Assembly (NCBI GenBank): GCA_905214305.1 | Contig: CAJMLK010000009.1 | Location: 6,861-70,860, forward strand | Length of the DNA stretch: 64,000 nt | Direction: 5' to 3' | Origin: an uncultured bacterium | GTDB lineage: Bacteria; Desulfobacterota; Desulfovibrionia; Desulfovibrionales; Desulfovibrionaceae | In this document: in pieces, positions 8,285 to 16,318 of the stretch | How positions within the stretch are numbered: position 1 is the first letter of the stretch | Layout: every line of letters begins with the position of its first letter | The notes under the pieces: generated by a model | The model's input: only the letters and a program-made list of their open reading frames with translations | Told to the model about the DNA's origin: nothing | Databases searched by the model: none | Translations under genes and position numbers: made by a program

Positions 8285-9651
8285 TCAGTTACGGTTGCGG
8301 GCCAGCACACAGCCCACAGCCAGCAGGTTGAGCACGCCGAAAACAACAAGGTCCAGATGCATGCTCTTCATGAAGGCGTCCACAGTATCAGGTCCGGCGG
8401 GCCTGTCCCCGAGAAAAAAGCCGAGGGTCAGGGTAATGACCGCCATATTCACAAGCTGCCCGGCGGTGCGCACCGCTCCGGTAAGGCCCGATGCCTGCCC
8501 CACATGTGCCGGACCGGCGCTTTCCAGAATAATAGTGGTATTGGGCAGGGCAAAAAGGCTTATGCCCACGCCGAGCAGCCCCTGGGCCGCCAGCAGCACG
8601 CCGATGGGCGAGTTCACCTCAAGAAAGGCCGAAACCAGCAGCCCCAGCCCGCACAGCCCCACGCCCACGGCACTCACATGGCCGGGGTTGAATCTGAGGC
8701 ACAGGCGGGCGGCCACAGGTGTGGTCAGCGCCTGCACCACCGATTGAAGGGCAAGAAACATTCCGGCCTGCTGCACCGTCATGCCAAGGCCGAACTGCAA
8801 ATACAGGCTGAAGAAAAAAAGGATGCCGAAAAAGGAACTGTAATTGATGAAGGCCGCGAGGGAAGAAAGGGCAAAGACCCGATTGCGCGCCAGCATGCGG
8901 ATATCAAGGATGGGAAACTCGCTGCGCAGTTCCTTGATGCAGAAAATGACCATGAGCACCAGAAACGCGCCGAGCAGGCAGCCCGCCATGACAGGATATG
9001 CCGCCAGTTCCGAAGAACCGAAGGTCAGTGCCGTCATGGCAAGCCCGTAGATAAAGCAGCCTGTCCAGTCAAAGGGGCGTCCCTTGGCGGTACGCCAGTC
9101 CAGCTTGACGAAATACTTCATGAGCAGCAACACACCCACCGAAGTGAGGGCATTGCCCCAGAAAAGCCAGCGCCAGCCAAAAAGCCCGCCACGGGCGGCC
9201 CGCAGGCAATACCGGCATACACGGCCGCGCCGCTGTACCCGAGATAGATGGGGCGTTTTGCCGCAGGTGCGGCCGAGGCAAGCAGCGCCAGCCCGCAGGC
9301 GTTGAACATGGCCCCGCCCACGCCCTGCACAAGGCGCAAGCCCAGAAAGAATTCCACTGAAGTCACAAAGCCCAGCAAGGCCCCGCTGATCGCAAAAATG
9401 ACTGTGCCGAGAATAAAAATGCGGCGGTAGCCCCATATGTCGCCCAGACTGCCGCTGGCGAGCTGAAAAACAGCCAGCCCCATGGCGTAAAAGGCTCCCA
9501 TGAGGCCCAGTTCGCGCACGCTGGCATTGAGATCCGCCCCCATGGGCGGCAAAACAGCGTTCACGCCCGCCATCATGAATGGCATGCAGAACAGGGAGGT
9601 ACAAACCGCAATCAGCAGCCAGCCGTGGCCTTTTTCGATGGATGAAGACAT
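8285..9651 (-). pseudogene. MFS drug transporter (DHA2/EmrB-QacA type), disrupted by a frameshift
   Basis: The N-terminal half reads in one frame (9651 to about 9190: MSSSIEKGHG..., helices 1-5, with LGDIWGYRRIFILG matching the MFS loop 2-3 motif). The rest reads in another frame (about 9190 to 8285, from GGLFGWRWLFWGNA onward, with about nine more helices). The join falls at 9188-9192, where one missing G would restore CGPPV-GGLFGWRWLFWGN, the normal helix-5/6 passage of this family. About 455 residues result if the two halves are joined. It is either a recent pseudogene or a one-base sequencing error. A multidrug exporter lies near the flgM pair in some other Desulfovibrio, which would fit an ancestral position. 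Confidence 0.8.
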
Positions 9652-9700
9652 AGCGGCACACTAGCGCCGGGCACGGGCAAGGTCAATACAATGGCGGGCC

Positions 9701-9848
9701 AGAGCAATCTCTCTCTGAAATTGCTCTGGCGACTGCGGCAGCGGACGCCCGCCGCGGAGGCGCAGGCGCAGTTTATCTGCACTGCCAAGGGCCGGAGCGG
9801 GCGTCCTGAAACTATTGAGAACAGATATTCTCAATGCAAAAATGCTCT
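9701..9848. repeat. Intergenic element R1 (copy 2)
   Basis: It has AGAGCAAT at the left, ATTGCTCTGG after a short hairpin, the shared middle GCGGAGGCGCAGGCGCAGTTTATCTGC split by small changes, the TTGAGAA/TTCTCAA palindrome, and a final TGCTCT. It is about 148 bp, like copy 1, but more diverged. It lies between the MFS gene and metF. Confidence 0.8.
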
Positions 9849-9879
9849 GTTGGACCGATGCCGCCCGGCCGGAGCCACA

Positions 9880-10779
9880 TCAGTCTGCGGGCTGGCGCGC
9901 ATCAGCCCCGAGCAGCCCCGATTCCTGCGCAAGACGCAGGCACATGTCGGCCTTGTTCAGAGTATACAGATGAATGCCCGGAGCGCCGTTCTCCAGCAAA
10001 AAGCGTATCTGCCGCACGGCAAATTCCAGCCCCACTTCGCGCACGGCCTCTACCCCGCCCTTTTCATCGGCTTTTTCGAGATCAAGATAGAGCTTGCCGG
10101 GAATATTGGCCCCGCACAGCGCAAGCACCCGCCGCAGCGAAGCAAAGCTCTGTATGGGCAATATGCCGGGAATCACGGGGGTGTGTATGCCCTGACCGCG
10201 CAGATGCTCCAGCAGGTCGGCATATTCACGGGCGTCGAAAAAGAGCTGGGTTACGGCAAAGTCCGCACCGCTGCGCATTTTTTCGGCGGTATGACGCCGA
10301 TCCTGCGAGATGGAAGCGGATTCGGGATGCGGCGCGGGATAGGCCGCAACGCCAATGCCCATATACGGCTGCTGGCGGCGGGCAAAGGTAACCAGATCAG
10401 ACGCGTGCTGAAAGCGGCCCGTATTCCAGTCCCAGTCCTCCCCGGCGGGGGGGTCGCCGCGCAAGGCAAGCACGTTGTCCACACCAGCGGCCCTCAGCTC
10501 CGAAAGATAGGCAGAGATGCTCTCGGGGTCGGCCCCCACACAGGTGAGATGGGCCATGGTATTGATACCGCGCCGCGCAAGCTCGGCCGTGACGGCCAGG
10601 GTGTTGCGCTGTTTGCCGCCCCCGGCTCCGTAAGTTACGGAAGCGAACAGGGGGGCCAGCGGGTGCAGCCGTTCAACAGTGTCAAAAAAGGCCGGCAGAT
10701 TGGCCTCATCCGCCGGGGGAAAAAACTCCAGCGAGAAAAAGGGCTTCCTGGCGGCGCGGATGCTGTCTCCTATATGCAT
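9880..10779 (-). CDS. metF: 5,10-methylenetetrahydrofolate reductase
   Basis: A 299-residue FAD-dependent TIM-barrel enzyme that reduces methylene-THF to methyl-THF for methionine synthesis and C1 metabolism. The family marks are FSLEFFPPAD near the N-terminus, FASVTYGAGG, the NTMAHLTCVG strand, NVLALRGDPP and the C-terminal IHLYTLNKAD. The start at 10779 (MHIGDS) has an AAGGAG site seven bases upstream; the open frame before it is not conserved in character. The gene appears monocistronic. An AT-rich stretch at about 10825-10860 probably holds its promoter. No SAM-type riboswitch could be recognised. Confidence 0.95.
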   Translation of the reverse strand: MHIGDSIRAARKPFFSLEFFPPADEANLPAFFDTVERLHPLAPLFASVTYGAGGGKQRNTLAVTAELARRGINTMAHLTCVGADPESISAYLSELRAAGVDNVLALRGDPPAGEDWDWNTGRFQHASDLVTFARRQQPYMGIGVAAYPAPHPESASISQDRRHTAEKMRSGADFAVTQLFFDAREYADLLEHLRGQGIHTPVIPGILPIQSFASLRRVLALCGANIPGKLYLDLEKADEKGGVEAVREVGLEFAVRQIRFLLENGAPGIHLYTLNKADMCLRLAQESGLLGADARQPAD

Positions 10780-11140
10780 ATGGCAACTCCTTGCGGCAGG
10801 GTGCGGCCCAGATGGGCCAGATTCTTTTATGTGTATATCAAGATAAACTGATACGTCAAGAAAAAAGCCCCGCCCCTTGCCAAACGTCACACATGGTCGT
10901 AATGCAGGGGCAAGAATACCTGCGATTCAGGCCCTGCCGACGCAGGCCGGAAAAACACTACTATTCCGGAAGACTGCAATACTGCATAAACGCCGTGGGC
11001 GCAGTGCCGACCCGGCAAAGCGACCGGCAACGCCATACTGCGGATGCACAGCCACGATGCCAGCCATGACGTACAGAACTGATCGCCATTTTACCGGACA
11101 GCCCGCACCCGCCATCGCGCGTGGCGCGGGTGGCCACGGC
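10780..11140. other. Divergent intergenic region metF / phosphodiester glycosidase
   Basis: About 360 bases between divergently read genes. The metF side is AT-rich (10825-10865) and likely a promoter. The frame of the plus-strand gene is open through much of the region, so its true start could be upstream of the chosen one. Confidence 0.45.
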
Positions 11141-12331
11141 ATGCTCCACGCCCGCGCATGGCCCCGCACAGCGCGCGCGTTTCTGACACACTGCCTGCTT
11201 GTTTGCTGCCTGACAACTTTTTGGCAAACAGCCACGGCAGCTGCCACAGATTCCCCCATTACCCCCGAAACCAGTCCCGCCACTGCCACTGCCCCCCTCA
11301 TGGACGCGCCCGTCGTCGATCCCGCCAGCCTTTCTGGAGAACACGGCAACAGCCCCGCGGCTTCCGCGCCCGGTGTTGCGGCACAGGCCCCCTCCCCCGC
11401 AGGCGTTGACGAACTGGGCAAGCCCGCATGGCGGCAACTGGAGCCGGGCCTCGACTTTGGCGAATTTCAGCTGACGGACAGCGAAGCCCTGCTGACAGCC
11501 CTGCGCATTGATCCGGCCCGCTTTGATTTCGTCCTCTGCGCCCGCTCACAGGACGGCGGCGGCCTGCGCTCGCTCAACCAGTGGGCAGAGCAGTACGGTC
11601 TTGCAGCGGCCATCAATGCCAGCATGTACCTGCCGGACGGCATCACAAGCACAGGCTATATGCGGCAGAACGATCACTACAACAACAAGCGCGTAGTGCA
11701 ACGCTTTGGCGCGTTTTTCGTGGCCGGGCCAGACAGCCATGACCTGCCGGGAGCGGCCATTGTGGACCGTGATGACCCGCAGTGGGAAAAACTCATCGGC
11801 CAGTACCGGCTTGTCATACAGAACTACCGCATGACCAGCGCCGACAGGCGCATCCTGTGGTCGCCCGGCGGCCCGCACTACTCCATTTCCGCCGTGGCGC
11901 AGGACGGCGAGGGGCGCATTCTCTTTCTGCACTGCCGCCAGCCTGTGGAGGCCTATGCCTTTGCCCAGCAACTGCTGCATCTGCCCCTCAATGTGCGCAC
12001 GGTCATGTATGTGGAAGGCGGCGGGCAAGCCGGATTGCTGGTACGTTCCGCCAGCTGGAAACACGAGCTTGCGGGCCTGAGCACCGCCGGGCTGCTGGTG
12101 ACGGGCGATCTGCGCGCCCAGCTGCCCAACGTGCTGGGAGCCGTGCGCAAGGCTGACGCCAGAAGCGAACCAGCGGACAGCCCGGCTAGCGCCGCACAGC
12201 CCAGCGCCACTTCCCCGGCAGGCGCGCCCACAGAGACGCCGAAAGACATGTCTTCAGGCGCGCCGGACGACACGCCTGCGCACAGCCCCGCGAACACGCC
12301 AGTCGCCCCGGATCCGTCCGCGGCCCCATAG
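11141..12331 (+). CDS. Secreted phosphodiester glycosidase (NAGPA-domain) family protein
   Basis: About 396 residues from this start. The N-terminus has a signal peptide (AFLTHCLLVCCLTTFWQTATA). Next comes a Pro/Ala/Ser linker to about residue 90, then a NAGPA-like domain: LNQWAEQYGLAAAINASMY, FGAFFVAGP, MYVEGGGQAGLL. The family removes GlcNAc or acts as a phosphodiesterase on surface polymers; the substrate here is unknown. The tail (about 60 residues) is again Ala/Pro/Thr-rich and low in complexity. The start is uncertain: 11066 is an alternative, and neither has a strong ribosome-binding site. The TAG stop is also the first three bases of a repeat element. Confidence 0.75.
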   Translation: MLHARAWPRTARAFLTHCLLVCCLTTFWQTATAAATDSPITPETSPATATAPLMDAPVVDPASLSGEHGNSPAASAPGVAAQAPSPAGVDELGKPAWRQLEPGLDFGEFQLTDSEALLTALRIDPARFDFVLCARSQDGGGLRSLNQWAEQYGLAAAINASMYLPDGITSTGYMRQNDHYNNKRVVQRFGAFFVAGPDSHDLPGAAIVDRDDPQWEKLIGQYRLVIQNYRMTSADRRILWSPGGPHYSISAVAQDGEGRILFLHCRQPVEAYAFAQQLLHLPLNVRTVMYVEGGGQAGLLVRSASWKHELAGLSTAGLLVTGDLRAQLPNVLGAVRKADARSEPADSPASAAQPSATSPAGAPTETPKDMSSGAPDDTPAHSPANTPVAPDPSAAP

Positions 12332-12467
12332 AGCAGGTTCACTTTGAAACTGCCCTGCTGACGCAAAGGCGGCAGCCGCCACCAGGTGGCATAGATTGCA
12401 GTGAAAACCACGTGTTTCGCCGCAATGACGCGTTGCAGCAGGGCGTGCTTCAAAAGCAGAATGCTCT
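12329..12467. repeat. Intergenic element R1-like (copy 3), diverged
   Basis: The left end TAGAGCAGGTTCACTTTGAAA starts at the stop codon of the preceding gene. The right end, read on the other strand, is AGAGCATTCTGCTTTTGAAG. The middle differs from copy 1, so this may be a sub-family. The size, about 140 bp, matches. Confidence 0.65.
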
Positions 12468-12812
12468 TGACGCAGCAAAGCCCCTTCTGCCGGTTTCCCG
12501 CAGGTCACCGTCCTCCCTGCCCGTGCCATCCCGGGTGCTCCTGCCGCCCTGCACTCCTGCCGGGCAGCGCGATCTCCATACCTCTGGCGGCGGGCATGCC
12601 CGGTGTTGCTACAGACAAAAAAACAGCCCCGCAAACGGAAAACCGATGCGTCGCCACAGCAAACCGCTGCCCGGTCCCGGCATCAGTCCGCATAAATAAG
12701 AACATCCGGGGCATTTCAAACGGTAAACACTCTAGTCATAACAGAAATAAGATGGCATAGTGGCTCTGGTTCTGCCGGTAAAGCTCTGCGGCCTGTATCG
12801 CCATTAGCCTAT
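12468..12812. other. Gap upstream of the dfx operator
   Basis: About 345 bases with no convincing gene. The open frame across 12401-12760 is Cys/Pro/Arg-rich and overlaps the repeat element, so it is rejected. AT content rises toward 12800, as expected for a promoter. Confidence 0.45.
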
Positions 12813-12827
12813 TGATAATAACTATCA
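12813..12827. promoter_or_regulatory. Fur/PerR-type 7-1-7 operator candidate before the oxygen-defence operon
   Basis: TGATAAT-A-ACTATCA is a 7-1-7 dyad with six of seven pairs matched. It sits in an AT-rich stretch that continues as CATTTTTC and resembles the 19-bp Fur consensus at about 14 positions. It lies about 160 bases before desulfoferrodoxin. Iron or peroxide control of the operon would fit its products. Confidence 0.5.
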
Positions 12828-12989
12828 TTTTTCATAAAAAAGACTTTACTTTGCTCAGGACTTCTTACACAATAATTATCGGTATCCGGGGCTACAGGGG
12901 CATCTGCGCAAGTGCGTGCCTTTCGCCCGGCTGCCCCGGCGGCAACCTAAATCAAGGCCCATGCCGGCCAAAAAGCAAGTGAGGAAACC

Positions 12990-13370
12990 ATGCCCAAGCA
13001 TCTGGAAGTTTATAAATGCACTCATTGCGGTAATATTGTTGAAGTGCTGCATGGCGGCGGCGCCGAACTCGTGTGCTGTGGTGAACCCATGAAGCACATG
13101 GTCGAAGGCTCCACCGACGGTGCCATGGAAAAGCACGTGCCCGTTATCGAAAAAGTCGACGGCGGCTACCTGATCAAGGTGGGCAGCGTGCCTCACCCCA
13201 TGGAAGAAAAACACTGGATTGAGTGGATCGAACTGCTGGCCGACGGCAGAAGCTACACCAAGTTTCTCAAGCCCGGCGATGCGCCCGAGGCTTTCTTTGC
13301 CATTGATGCCGCCAAGGTGACCGCCCGCGAATACTGCAATCTGCACGGGCACTGGAAGGCTGAAAACTAG
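12990..13370 (+). CDS. dfx: Desulfoferrodoxin (superoxide reductase)
   Basis: A 126-residue two-iron protein. It reduces superoxide to hydrogen peroxide in the cytoplasm without making oxygen. The N-terminal centre I has the four cysteines Cys10, Cys13, Cys29 and Cys30 (FeCys4). The catalytic centre II ligands are His49, His69, His75, Cys116 and His119, all in the expected places ([24 protein letters not shown]). A GTGAGGAAACC site precedes the ATG. Rubredoxin, its electron donor, follows 68 bases later, and roo after that. The gene is also called rbo or sor. Confidence 0.97.
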   Translation: MPKHLEVYKCTHCGNIVEVLHGGGAELVCCGEPMKHMVEGSTDGAMEKHVPVIEKVDGGYLIKVGSVPHPMEEKHWIEWIELLADGRSYTKFLKPGDAPEAFFAIDAAKVTAREYCNLHGHWKAEN

Positions 13371-13438
13371 ATCCGCCGCAAGGCGTATTACAGAAAAGGT
13401 GCGGCAGGCCCGCACCATCTCCCAAGGAGGATTCCCCA

Positions 13439-13576
13439 ATGCAGAAGTACGTATGCAATGTCTGTGGCTACGAATATGATCCCGCCGAACACGACAACGT
13501 CCCCTTTGATCAGCTGCCCGACGACTGGTGCTGCCCCGTGTGCGGGGTGAGCAAAGACCAGTTCAGCCCGGCCTAA
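13439..13576 (+). CDS. rub: Rubredoxin
   Basis: A small 45-residue protein with the two rubredoxin knuckles: [12 protein letters not shown] near the start and [13 protein letters not shown] near the end, giving four cysteines for one iron. This length is the short form known from D. desulfuricans, which lacks a few residues of the usual 52-54. It donates electrons to desulfoferrodoxin and to rubredoxin:oxygen oxidoreductase, which flank it. The ribosome-binding site AAGGAGG is strong. A terminator-like hairpin follows. Confidence 0.96.
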
Positions 13577-13599
13577 CTTCGGTCTTTTCCTGCATTTTT

Positions 13600-13638
13600 C
13601 CCCGCTTTGCCGTAATTTGCGGCAAAGCGGGGCTTTTC
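13600..13638 (+). terminator. Hairpin between rub and roo (terminator or attenuator)
   Basis: CCCCGCTTTGCCG (13600-13612) pairs perfectly with CGGCAAAGCGGGG (13620-13632) around seven bases and is followed by CTTTTC. It would end or dampen transcription between rub and roo, giving less Roo than Rub, or roo may have its own promoter. Confidence 0.75.
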
Positions 13639-13675
13639 GTAAAGGGGAAGACCAAACACTTCGGAGAATATACAG

Positions 13676-14884
13676 ATGCAACCTGTTGAAATCAAAAAAG
13701 ACATATACTGGATAGGCTACGTAGACTACGATCACCGGGATTTTCACGGCTATTCCCGCTCCCCGGACGGTTCCACCTACAATGCCTACCTCATCAAAGA
13801 CGAAAAAAATGTCCTTATGGACACGGTATCCTCAGGCTGCGAAGGCACCCTTCTGTGCCGCATGGCGAAGGTTCTGGAGCCTGAAAAAATCGACTATATC
13901 GTCTGCAACCATATGGAACTTGACCACGCCGGCGCGCTTGAAGCCATCGTGGAGCGCTGCAAGCCCGAAAAGATTTTCGTGTCGCAGGCGGGCCTCAAGT
14001 CCATGGCCGGATATTTTTCCTGCAAGGACTGGCCCGTACAGGCCGTCAAAAGCGGCGACAGCATCAACATAGGCAAGCGCACCATCGTGTTTCAGGAAAC
14101 GCGCATGCTGCACTGGCCTGACAGCATGGTGTCCTACATTCCTGAAGAAAAGCTGCTCATCAGCAACGACATCTTCGGCCAGAACATCGCCAGCTCCGCA
14201 CGCTTTGTGGACGATTTCGATGACGACGGCGAATACGTGCGCCGCGTCAAGGAATACTACTACAATATCGTGCTGCCCTACTCCCCGATGGTGCTCAAGA
14301 CCCTGCCCATTGTGGAACAGCTGGACATCGACATGATCGCCCCGGACCACGGCCTCATCCACCGCGGTGAAAAGGCCGTGCGCCGCATTATCGACATGTA
14401 CCGCATGATGGCCGAACAGAAGCCGCAGCAGCGCGCGCTCATTTTTTATGACACCATGTGGCAGTCCACCGAATCCATGGCCTATGCCGCATGCAGCGGT
14501 CTGGAAGAAAATGGTGTGCCCACGCGCCTCATGTCGGTCAAAAGCAACCACCACAGTGCCATCATGACCGAACTGGCCGACTGCGGCGCGGTGCTGGCCG
14601 GTTCGCCCACGCACAACAATACCGTGCTGCCTCTGGTGGCTGCCCAGCTGACCTACATGAAGGGGCTGCGCCCCCTGAACCGCGTAGGTGCGGCCTTCGG
14701 CTCGTTCGGCTGGTCTGGCGAAGCGCCCAAACAGCTGCACGAACATCTGACCGCCATGCACATGGACATGCCCGTGGAGCCGGTCAAATGCAACTGGCGG
14801 CCCGACCGCGACGTGCTCAAGGCTTGCCACGAAATGGGCAAGACCGTGGCCGAGACACTGAAAAAGAAGTGTCAGGAAGGATAG
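13676..14884 (+). CDS. roo: Rubredoxin:oxygen oxidoreductase (flavodiiron protein)
   Basis: A 402-residue protein with an N-terminal metallo-beta-lactamase-like diiron domain and a C-terminal flavodoxin domain. The diiron ligands start with His79, Glu81, Asp83 and His84 (HMELDHAG) and continue in later loops (APDHGLIHRG). The flavodoxin part begins near residue 255 (ALIFYDTMWQSTESMA) and has the SPTHNNTVLP and FGSFGWSGEA FMN loops. It reduces oxygen to water, and possibly nitric oxide, using electrons from rubredoxin. It is the last gene of the oxygen-defence cluster. Confidence 0.97.
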   Translation: MQPVEIKKDIYWIGYVDYDHRDFHGYSRSPDGSTYNAYLIKDEKNVLMDTVSSGCEGTLLCRMAKVLEPEKIDYIVCNHMELDHAGALEAIVERCKPEKIFVSQAGLKSMAGYFSCKDWPVQAVKSGDSINIGKRTIVFQETRMLHWPDSMVSYIPEEKLLISNDIFGQNIASSARFVDDFDDDGEYVRRVKEYYYNIVLPYSPMVLKTLPIVEQLDIDMIAPDHGLIHRGEKAVRRIIDMYRMMAEQKPQQRALIFYDTMWQSTESMAYAACSGLEENGVPTRLMSVKSNHHSAIMTELADCGAVLAGSPTHNNTVLPLVAAQLTYMKGLRPLNRVGAAFGSFGWSGEAPKQLHEHLTAMHMDMPVEPVKCNWRPDRDVLKACHEMGKTVAETLKKKCQEG

Positions 14885-14906
14885 CCCAAAGCTTTTCCTG
14901 CAACGC

Positions 14907-14941
14907 AAAAGCGGCGGAAGTGTTACTTCCGCCGCTTTTAT
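14907..14941. terminator. Bidirectional terminator between roo and cytochrome c3
   Basis: AAAAGCGGCGGAAGT pairs with ACTTCCGCCGCTTTT around a three-base loop. The A and T runs on both sides let it work for roo (plus) and for the convergent cytochrome gene (minus). Confidence 0.9.
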
Positions 14942-15059
14942 CATTCAGAACGGCCCTGCTTGAGCCTCGCCGCCTGCGGCGGGCAAATCCCCCCGCTGCA
15001 AACGCCTGAAACAGCCCAAAGGCTGCGTCGCTCAGCCGGTCAGCTTCAATCTATACAGA

Positions 15060-15446
15060 CTACGGATGGCACTTGGACTTGGCGCAACCGGTGAGGTCTT
15101 TCTTGAGGTCGGGCTTTTCGGCCACAACCTTGCTATGGCAGGCAAGACAGCTGGTGTGCTTGAGGTCGCCCTTGGCGTGCACAACGTAGTACAGGCTCTT
15201 TTCGCCCTTTTTGGCGGTCAGGTCGTCATGACAGCCGGAGCTGCCGCATTTGGCAAAGCTTTCCTTGCCGTCCACCAGATGGTGGCAGGTCACGCACTCC
15301 ACTTTTTCATGGGGGGCGTGGGGAAACATGACAGTTTTTTGCGAGCCTTTGATTTCAACGGGCTTGTCAGGCACGGCAGGTGCGGCCCAGACGCTCACGG
15401 CAAAAAGCAGGGCCAGCATACAGGTGAGAACAAGAGTTTTTTTCAC
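15060..15446 (-). CDS. Tetraheme cytochrome c3 (type I)
   Basis: A 128-residue precursor with a signal peptide ending ...SVWAA and a mature chain starting APAVPDKP. It has four heme sites in the order CxxCH (CVTCH), CxxxxCH (CGSSGCH), CxxCH (CLACH) and CxxxxCH (CAKSKCH), the exact pattern of D. desulfuricans cytochrome c3. It is periplasmic and carries electrons between hydrogenases or formate dehydrogenases and membrane complexes such as Nhc. The start is a GTG at 15446 with a GGAGG site six bases upstream; a start from an upstream ATG would bury the signal peptide. It is monocistronic. Confidence 0.96.
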   Translation of the reverse strand: MKKTLVLTCMLALLFAVSVWAAPAVPDKPVEIKGSQKTVMFPHAPHEKVECVTCHHLVDGKESFAKCGSSGCHDDLTAKKGEKSLYYVVHAKGDLKHTSCLACHSKVVAEKPDLKKDLTGCAKSKCHP

Positions 15447-15556
15447 AGTAATCCTCCAAGGTAAAAAACAACACATGAGAATTTTTGCAAGCTTACGGCC
15501 AGCATGGCCACGTGTCAATGGGGGGCATGAAACACTTTTTCAAGTCATTTGCACTG

Positions 15557-16318
15557 TCATAAGTGTCTTTTACGTGCATAACCTCTGGGTGTAAGCATAT
15601 ACGACCCAACAGATCTGCTTTCATTGTTGCCGATAATCAGCAGGGAAAGCATATCCACCTGTGCGGCATCAAAGGCATCCAGCCTGTGGACGCTCACACT
15701 CTGCCCCGGTCTGTACGCCTGACGCACCAGCCCCACGGGGCAGTCCCCGGTACGGAAGCGGCGAGCCAGTTCCAGCGCATGATCCAGGTGACCGGGCCGC
15801 CCCCTTGAGCGCGGATTATAGATGACACACACAAAATCCGCCTCAAGGGCCGCCGTAAGTCTTTTAACAATGGTTTCCCACGGCGTCAGCAGATCGCTCA
15901 GGCTCACGCAGGCAAAATCATGCGTCAGGGGCGCGCCCAGCAGGGCAGCAGCCGCACAGACGGCAGGAACACCGGGAACCACCACAAAGGGAACCGTATC
16001 AGCAAGGCCCCGCAATTCAAGTATCTCAAGGGCAAGGCCCGCCATGGCGTATATGCCGGGGTCGCCAGAGCAGACAAGCGCCGTGGGCCGACCTGCCAGA
16101 GCCGCATCCACGGCGGCGGTGCAGCGTTCCGTTTCGTGGCGCATGCCGGTGCTGATCAGCTCTTTGCCCTCCAGCAATTCCGGAGGAACCATATCCATAT
16201 ACAGGTGATAGCCCGCCACACAGCGCGCCTGTGCCAGCACAGTGCGGGCCTGAGGCGTAAGGCATTGGGCGTCGCCGGGGCCGAGGCCCACCACTGAAAG
16301 GCTGGCGGCTTGCGTCAT
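15557..16318 (-). CDS. cobJ: Precorrin-3B / cobalt-precorrin-3 C17-methyltransferase
   Basis: A 253-residue SAM-dependent tetrapyrrole methylase. It contracts the corrin ring in B12 synthesis (CobJ; the anaerobic form is called CbiH). Family marks are SVVGLGPGD at the N-terminus, VCSGDPGIYAMA, VVVPGVPAVCAAAALLGAPLTHDF and VIYNPRSRGR. The start overlaps the end of cbiG by four bases (ATGA type), so translation is coupled. Because the partner is CbiG, the anaerobic cobalt-early route is implied, and cbiH would be the matching name. Confidence 0.93.
   Translation of the reverse strand: MTQAASLSVVGLGPGDAQCLTPQARTVLAQARCVAGYHLYMDMVPPELLEGKELISTGMRHETERCTAAVDAALAGRPTALVCSGDPGIYAMAGLALEILELRGLADTVPFVVVPGVPAVCAAAALLGAPLTHDFACVSLSDLLTPWETIVKRLTAALEADFVCVIYNPRSRGRPGHLDHALELARRFRTGDCPVGLVRQAYRPGQSVSVHRLDAFDAAQVDMLSLLIIGNNESRSVGSYMLTPRGYARKRHL

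Noticed and set aside
12401..12760. 119-codon plus-strand frame upstream of desulfoferrodoxin
   Set aside because: It begins inside a repeat element, is Cys/Pro-rich, and lacks a ribosome-binding site.
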